Assembly (NCBI RefSeq): GCF_024029435.1
Contig: NZ_CP097118.1
Span: 62,001 to 126,000, forward strand
Reading direction: 5' to 3'
Length of the DNA: 64,000 nucleotides
Source: Fructilactobacillus hinvesii
Lineage (GTDB): Bacteria; Bacillota; Bacilli; Lactobacillales; Lactobacillaceae
Part shown: positions 59,480 to 64,000 of the stretch, in pieces
Layout of the letters: each line of letters starts with the position of its first letter
How positions within the stretch are numbered: position 1 is the first letter of the stretch
Notes under the pieces: generated by a model
Told to the model about the DNA's origin: nothing
The model's input: only the letters and a program-made list of their open reading frames with translations
The model's database searches: none
Made by a program: the position numbers and the translations under genes

Positions 59480-60946
59480 TTATTCCATCTTACGTGACCA
59501 AATCAGAGCCACCGTAATAAACAGCACGGGTCCCAGAATCATCCACATCGTAGTGGTCCATTGTCCACTCATGACCGGAGCAACCAGGGTAAAGAGAATC
59601 GCAGCACCCACCGTTACTAAAACAACGATGGAAGCTAACCGAGCCACTGAGTAACTCTTAAAGAACACGAAGGGATGCTCAATTTGTTTCTTGCGGAACT
59701 GCCAAAAGGCATAGGCCACAAACAGGTACGGTAGTGACATGGCCACGTTAGTCATCGACACCACGATTTGGAAGAACATCTTCGCATCCTTCCCTCCAAA
59801 CGAAACCAGCAAAATGAATGCAATTACGATAAGTGCCTGAATTTTCATTGCGTTTACCGGAAGGTCCCGTTTCACCTTCCGCATCCATTGTGGCCACATA
59901 TGATCCGGGGTCCCCTCTACCAACTGTTTGATTGGCGAGAAGACCACCGTGGTAAAGGCTCCCATTAACGCTAGAAACATGGATAACCCAATGTAACGCG
60001 CCACCCAGAGCCCCATTTGCACGGCCACCCCATGGTGAAAATGCAGGGCTAAGCCGAGCTGGTACCCAAAGTTATTCATCGCAATGAAGGCCTCGTTTCC
60101 AATGTTCACGTGCTTGCCACCGTTAGCGTTAAAGACCTGGTTCCAGTTGGTAAACATCCCGGTCACAAAGATTCCCAGCGCGTACACAATTGTAATCAAA
60201 ATGGCGCTGATGGCAATTCCCCTTGGGAAAGTTCGTTGGGGATTCTTGGTTTGGTCCACCAGGCCACTAATGATTTCAATCCCACCAAAGGCAAAGATTG
60301 CGTAGACAGAAAAGCCCAGAACTGCGATCCCGGTTTGATAATCCGGATTCGGAGAATGAATGAAGCTCAGCAAACTCAATGGTTGCAGCGGGTGTCCGTT
60401 TAAAAGCAGGATCACACTGCCCCCCACAATCAGAATGAAGCTGGCCAGTAACATGGCCGAACCCCCGATTGAGGTAATCAGCTTGAACTGATTCAAACCC
60501 CGACTGGCAATGAAAGTCACGAGGAGCACCAATGCCACCGCCAGGATTCCGAGGGTTTGCACGTCATTGAGTCCCAACAAGTGCCAACTTTGGGTCTTAT
60601 CTACCCCAAAAATGGCGGTCGAAATCGGGATCCAAATAATGGAACTGGTATTCAACATCCACGTAATAAACGAGGTATACCACATCACGATTCCCACGAA
60701 GGCGTACCGAGAGTTAACCGCAGAGGCCATCCACGTGTAAATCCCGCCCTTCGCGCTCGGATAAGCAGAACCAAACTCCGCTACCATGAAGGCAAACGGT
60801 AAAAAGAAACACAAGGCCGCAATTACATAAAAAATGATGGAGGCATAACCCATCAAGTAAAAGGCCCGGGGAATGTTAACAAAGTTAAAGATTGAGGTAA
60901 AGATAATCAATACCAACGATAACAGGGTGATTTTTCGGTTATTCAT
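59480..60946 (-). CDS. APC-family transporter, YjeM/glutamate-GABA antiporter type
   Basis: 488 residues with about 12-13 helices. The start (ITLLSLVLIIFTSIFNFVNIPRAF) and the helix 3 region AEFGSAYPSAKGGIYTWMASA (split by loop) match the YjeM/GadC subgroup of APC carriers. GFSVYAIFAFGGIEIISGLV is the helix 6 motif. Transport of glutamate or a similar amino acid is likely; no gad gene lies nearby. It follows the alkyltransferase-like gene by 31 bp and is followed by a strong terminator. Confidence 0.85.
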   Translation of the reverse strand: MNNRKITLLSLVLIIFTSIFNFVNIPRAFYLMGYASIIFYVIAALCFFLPFAFMVAEFGSAYPSAKGGIYTWMASAVNSRYAFVGIVMWYTSFITWMLNTSSIIWIPISTAIFGVDKTQSWHLLGLNDVQTLGILAVALVLLVTFIASRGLNQFKLITSIGGSAMLLASFILIVGGSVILLLNGHPLQPLSLLSFIHSPNPDYQTGIAVLGFSVYAIFAFGGIEIISGLVDQTKNPQRTFPRGIAISAILITIVYALGIFVTGMFTNWNQVFNANGGKHVNIGNEAFIAMNNFGYQLGLALHFHHGVAVQMGLWVARYIGLSMFLALMGAFTTVVFSPIKQLVEGTPDHMWPQWMRKVKRDLPVNAMKIQALIVIAFILLVSFGGKDAKMFFQIVVSMTNVAMSLPYLFVAYAFWQFRKKQIEHPFVFFKSYSVARLASIVVLVTVGAAILFTLVAPVMSGQWTTTMWMILGPVLFITVALIWSRKME

Positions 60947-60977
60947 TTGTTAATCCTCTCAAAGTTAGTCTGTGAGT

Positions 60978-61493
60978 TTATAGTAACTCCCGTAACTCTG
61001 ATTTTGGACTTTGTTCCAGATTACGTAGGTAAATGCGCATCGAAGCATCGGTGCGGTACCCACGATCGTCGCCGCGTTCGACCACCCGGTGGAGCGGAAT
61101 TACCAGCCACATCGGACAGTTTTGCAAGGCTGCTTGCACCACCTGTGGTTCTAAGCGTAATTGATCTGCAATTTCAGCCAACGTCAGAGTTTTTCCGTAT
61201 GGAATTGCTCGAACGAGCTGCCAGACCTCTTCTTCCTGAGGAGTCCCGTTGACAAAGTAATCCAAGGTAAAACCAAAGTGGTCACTCTTGCCTTTTAGAT
61301 AGCGTTTCAACGCCTTGCGGTAGTGGTCGGTCTGCTGGTGATCGTGAACATACTCAAATGCCTGCGGATAAAACCGTAGCACCTGTGAGACTCCGTGCTC
61401 TGGCGAGCTGACGAAGTTTAAACCGGCATCGGTCACCGTGTAAAAGACCTTCTGACCGTTAATGTTAATCGCATCCCAGTATAGCCGTTGCAT
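60978..61493 (-). CDS. Alkyltransferase-like protein (MGMT family, active-site Cys replaced by Leu)
   Basis: 171 residues. An N-terminal ribonuclease-like domain (about 1-80) precedes the DNA-binding domain: EVWQLVRAIPYGKTLTLAEIA (start about 89) and NCPMWLVIPLHRVVE (about 125-139). Active MGMT/Ogt has PCHRV there; here the codon CTC gives Leu at 134. The Arg-finger region also differs (QVVQAALQN instead of RAVGAA-N). Such Cys-less proteins (ATL) bind O6-alkylguanine in DNA and recruit nucleotide excision repair instead of removing the alkyl group. An ancestor with a Cys is likely. It precedes the YjeM-type gene in one transcript. Confidence 0.9.
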   Translation of the reverse strand: MQRLYWDAININGQKVFYTVTDAGLNFVSSPEHGVSQVLRFYPQAFEYVHDHQQTDHYRKALKRYLKGKSDHFGFTLDYFVNGTPQEEEVWQLVRAIPYGKTLTLAEIADQLRLEPQVVQAALQNCPMWLVIPLHRVVERGDDRGYRTDASMRIYLRNLEQSPKSELRELL

Positions 61494-61551
61494 CCGCTAA
61501 CTCCTCATTTCGTTCCAATTAATGTGACTGTTATTTTAGCACACTTTCTAG

Positions 61552-63354
61552 CTACCGCCTAGCTGCTTTCCGCTCCCTAGCGCGGCGCCACCATTTGCTG
61601 ATAACGAGCCCTAGTCCCCAGACCAATAATCCGGCCCAGGCCGTAAGTGAACCAAAAATAGCCACTTTAACCCATAAGGGGGCTCGATAAGCTACCAGTA
61701 CGTGGTTCACTCCCCTCCGTGGTTGGACCTGAATACTCCCAATGTCAGTAACTTGATAATGATGAATATCTGCTTGCTGGCCCCGGTGGAGTAACTGGCC
61801 GTTCAAGCGGACCGTGGTATCGTGGTAAGCCACCACGGGCACCGTCACTAACCCATTCTGCTTACTGTTCCAGGTCACATGCATCTGTCCAGAACCATCG
61901 ACCCGTTTCTTCACAAAACGATTACGTCGCATAATTTGGGTCTGATACTGTGGTTGCAATCGTTTCACGTTCATTCGACCACTATAGTTTGGCAGATAAT
62001 CAGTGATTCCACGCCGTTCATCCAGTAGTGGTTTTTCTAAATCGGCACTCATAAAGTCTGTTTTTAACTGCTTCTGTGTCGTGCCTTGTTGGTAGTAATC
62101 GTACCGATGTTTAACTGGGGTATAAACTCCCACCTGGGGCGGACGATTCCCCTTTTCCCAATCATTATCGGCTTGAATCTTAACGTTGCGCATCCCCAAC
62201 ATCACCGCCGTTACGGCCAATAATCCGACTAAGGCAAAGATGGATTCAAAGCTCCAGTGCCAACGCGGAGTTTGTAACACCTGGGTCAAAGACATGAGCA
62301 CACTAGCTAATAATAGGAGCGCTGCAAATGAAAAGAAGCGTGAGGGAAACTGCAAAAAGTGTTGCAAAAACGGAAAAACTCGTTGCATCAACCGCCACGG
62401 AAACAGGGTCGAGGATAACCAAAAGAAGACCAGTCCCACGCCGGTTAGAAAGTAGTTTAACCGGTGCAGTGGTCGAACCAGGAATACCAACAAAAGTTGT
62501 AATCCTAAGATTACGATGAACACAATCCCTACATCCGCCTGTAACCAGTTCGGACTCATCAAGTGCATAGCACCAGTCCGTAAACTCTTAACGGCAAACG
62601 GTGACACCAACCGATTTTGCAACACGACGTTCAAGAAAGTTACCGTGTAGTTAGCCGTCAGCACTACCGCCAACAGTACGTTCAAGGCTACGCGGCCGAG
62701 GTACTTCCCTTTAGATGCTGCCTGCTTCCACCCCACTAAAAAGAATGGTAACAGCAAACAACAGGTCATCACTGCACTCAACGTGTGCACCTCAATCAGA
62801 ATCGACATAATGAGGCCAAGCCCCCAGTGAATCTGACGTGGTTCCCCCTTTATCAAACTTAGTCCCGCCAAAACGGCAAAAGGCAACAGCATCGCGCCCC
62901 AATCTAAAAATGCGGAACTGGTAATCCAGTAAGTAATAAAATTCTGGGCTAAGTAAATAACCGCTCCTAAAACCGCTAGGACCGGATGAATCTGTAACCG
63001 GCGAAACAGGATCCAGGCACTAAGACCCGCTCCCACTAAAATCAAGCCCCCGGTCAGCATTTGAAAACTAAACCAGCTTCCGGTTAACCACAAAAAGACT
63101 CCTAAGAGATACGCAAAATAAGGTCCATATAGCGCGTTAATCATCTGGCCCGAACGCTGGTAGCCAAAGTTACTCATGAAGTAATTAAAATGGCCCGTCC
63201 GTAACTGTTCTGCTGCATCATAAATGCGATTAAAGTGAAAAAAAGTGTCGTAGCCGAGAATCACCGTGTGTAATTTCCACTGCATCAACATAATTAATGC
63301 CGACGCAAGTCCAATTAACAGAACTGCCGATCCCCACGCCCGAAATTTTTGCAC
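61552..63354 (-). CDS. Large polytopic membrane protein (GT-C-like, 6-PTPS-related type)
   Basis: 600 residues. The N-terminal 390 hold about ten helices, with GYDTFFHFNRIYDAAEQL (about 34-51) and NALYGPYFAYLLG (about 73-85), a conserved polar set near the first loop like that of YfhO/GT-C proteins. An extracytoplasmic domain (about 395-570) follows, then a last helix and a basic tail (WWRRARERKAARR). It is probably a membrane glycosyltransferase or wall-assembly protein, as is common in this group. It stands apart from the YfhO gene at 54867-57467 but has the same overall plan. Confidence 0.75.
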   Translation of the reverse strand: MQKFRAWGSAVLLIGLASALIMLMQWKLHTVILGYDTFFHFNRIYDAAEQLRTGHFNYFMSNFGYQRSGQMINALYGPYFAYLLGVFLWLTGSWFSFQMLTGGLILVGAGLSAWILFRRLQIHPVLAVLGAVIYLAQNFITYWITSSAFLDWGAMLLPFAVLAGLSLIKGEPRQIHWGLGLIMSILIEVHTLSAVMTCCLLLPFFLVGWKQAASKGKYLGRVALNVLLAVVLTANYTVTFLNVVLQNRLVSPFAVKSLRTGAMHLMSPNWLQADVGIVFIVILGLQLLLVFLVRPLHRLNYFLTGVGLVFFWLSSTLFPWRLMQRVFPFLQHFLQFPSRFFSFAALLLLASVLMSLTQVLQTPRWHWSFESIFALVGLLAVTAVMLGMRNVKIQADNDWEKGNRPPQVGVYTPVKHRYDYYQQGTTQKQLKTDFMSADLEKPLLDERRGITDYLPNYSGRMNVKRLQPQYQTQIMRRNRFVKKRVDGSGQMHVTWNSKQNGLVTVPVVAYHDTTVRLNGQLLHRGQQADIHHYQVTDIGSIQVQPRRGVNHVLVAYRAPLWVKVAIFGSLTAWAGLLVWGLGLVISKWWRRARERKAARR

Positions 63355-63397
63355 CAGTGATGCCTCCTTTTCTTTTTAACTTTTCCATTTTACACCA

Positions 63398-63432
63398 AAA
63401 AAGCACCCCTCACCACGATGAAAGAGGGATGC
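63398..63432 (-). terminator. Rho-independent terminator after the 71-aa gene
   Basis: On the minus strand GCATCCCTC pairs with GAGGGGTGC (one mismatch), loop 12 nt, followed by TTTTTT. Confidence 0.85.
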
Positions 63433-63436
63433 CCAT

Positions 63437-63652
63437 TTATGCTTGTTTGCGGCGTTTCCACACGTAATAAAGCGTTACCAATCCATACGGAATGTACGCA
63501 CAGACCACCAAAATGGCAAGAATAATTACCAAAGGCGTCACCGCTTTTTGGACAAAGTACACCACGATGAGCGCCAAACATAACGGGGTAATTGTCCAAT
63601 TAGCAATCCGGCGGAGCTTGATTAAACGCTGATCAATTTCATCTTGCTTCAT
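63437..63652 (-). CDS. Small membrane protein, 71 aa, two helices
   Basis: A basic N-terminus (QRLIKLRRIANW) precedes two hydrophobic helices at about 20-36 and 40-62 and a basic end (VWKRRKQA). The ATG at 63652 follows AAGGAGATGG with good spacing. The layout is that of small lactobacillar membrane proteins of unknown function. It lies 22 bp after the nitroreductase gene, in the same direction, and is closed by a terminator. Confidence 0.8.
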   Translation of the reverse strand: MKQDEIDQRLIKLRRIANWTITPLCLALIVVYFVQKAVTPLVIILAILVVCAYIPYGLVTLYYVWKRRKQA

Positions 63653-63674
63653 CGCAAACCATCTCCTTCAAGCA

Positions 63675-64000
63675 TTACTGAAAGACTTTAAAGCGTTGAT
63701 CGTCATCCATGAAGTCCTTGTCGGCAGCCGGCTTTTCTACGGAACCAAAGTTCATTTCGGCCCGCAATTGCCAACTAGCAGGCAACTTAAATTCAGCCGC
63801 TACAGCACTGTTAATTAGCGGATCATAATGTTGAATGTTAACCCCTAACCCATTTTCCTCAAGCCCGGTCCACACGGCAAACTGAGCGTTCCCCTGTGCT
63901 TCTTCAGACCAGTTGTATTCTTGGTATTGGTAAGTAGCCAGTTTCTCGTTATCGGCGTAAGACTGAACCACCTTCATGTCGGTAAAGAAGAGAATCGAAC
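63675..64000 (-). CDS. Nitroreductase-family protein (C-terminal part, runs off window)
   Basis: The frame is open to the window end on the minus strand; the visible 108 residues begin SILFFTDMKVVQSYAD. NAQFAVWTGLEENGLGVNIQHYDPLI (starting about residue 37 of the visible part) matches the FMN- and dimer-contacting end of Frm2/Hbn1-type nitroreductases, and LRAEMNFG follows before a C-terminal tail DDDQRFKVFQ. Such enzymes reduce nitro compounds or quinones with NAD(P)H and FMN. The 5' end and start are not in the window. The 71-aa membrane protein gene follows. Confidence 0.85.
   Translation of the reverse strand, partial: SILFFTDMKVVQSYADNEKLATYQYQEYNWSEEAQGNAQFAVWTGLEENGLGVNIQHYDPLINSAVAAEFKLPASWQLRAEMNFGSVEKPAADKDFMDDDQRFKVFQ

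Overview
The window looks like chromosome from a mid-GC member of the Lactobacillaceae (Firmicutes). The signs are strong AGGAGG-type ribosome binding sites with occasional TTG/GTG starts, a compact fab-acc type II fatty acid operon with FabI and BirA at its end, a KxYKxGKxW-like signal peptide on a GH73/SH3 cell-wall hydrolase, an APC/DMT/MFS-rich transporter set, and Firmicutes RNA regulation (PyrR attenuator, TPP riboswitch, PurR-type boxes). I assign no species. I found no IS element, prophage, CRISPR array, tRNA or rRNA.

Region by region. 1-3.4 kb: the start of an RNase H gene (minus strand), a small orphan gene, a ThiD/PdxK-family kinase, a flavodoxin-fold quinone reductase and a cold-shock protein with a long leader. 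3.5-14.2 kb: one minus-strand unit reading fabZ-fabH-acpP-fabD-fabG-fabF-accB-fabZ2-accC-accD-accA-fabI-birA, followed by a TetR gene. It supplies malonyl-ACP and the elongation cycle. The second FabZ lacks the usual catalytic histidine motif, no MarR/FabT gene is present in the unit, and the leader can fold into a three-way junction ending in a U-run. 14.4-22.3 kb: a TTG-start small gene, a YczE-type membrane protein, fumC, a cytosine deaminase, purB, a decayed tyrosine phosphatase and purA. purA and purB both carry PurR-box-like sites.

22.3-30.9 kb: an MFS carrier, an Sfp-type phosphopantetheinyl transferase next to a second acyl carrier protein, a DUF975-like membrane protein, an aldo/keto reductase, a membrane protein with an AbrB-like head, and a large repeat-bearing peptidoglycan hydrolase. 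31-34.4 kb: pyrF-pyrE behind a PyrR attenuator, then a divergent MFS carrier and a LOG-family hydrolase. 34.4-42.7 kb: an APC amino-acid permease, three EamA/DMT paralogues, and a TetR-MMPL pair. 42.7-45.9 kb: galE with a GNAT protein, divergent from phosphoglucomutase (UDP-sugar supply). 46-51 kb: an orphan CbbX/SpoVK-type AAA+ ATPase with an unrecognised N-terminal domain, proC, a QacA-type MFS pump and a DUF2075 P-loop protein.

51-54.2 kb: tenA-thiD-thiE-thiM (thiamine salvage) under a TPP riboswitch with a classical terminator. 54.2-64 kb: a histidine phosphatase coupled to a YfhO-type envelope protein, a DUF308/HdeD-like protein with a palindrome at its promoter, a frameshifted SDR-type reductase, a transporter remnant, a YjeM-type APC carrier, an alkyltransferase-like protein with Leu in place of the catalytic Cys, a second large polytopic protein, a small two-helix membrane protein and the end of a nitroreductase gene running off the window.

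No obviously new defence or mobile system is visible. The items most worth following up are the structured fab leader, the His-less FabZ, the Cys-less alkyltransferase homologue and the orphan AAA+ protein.
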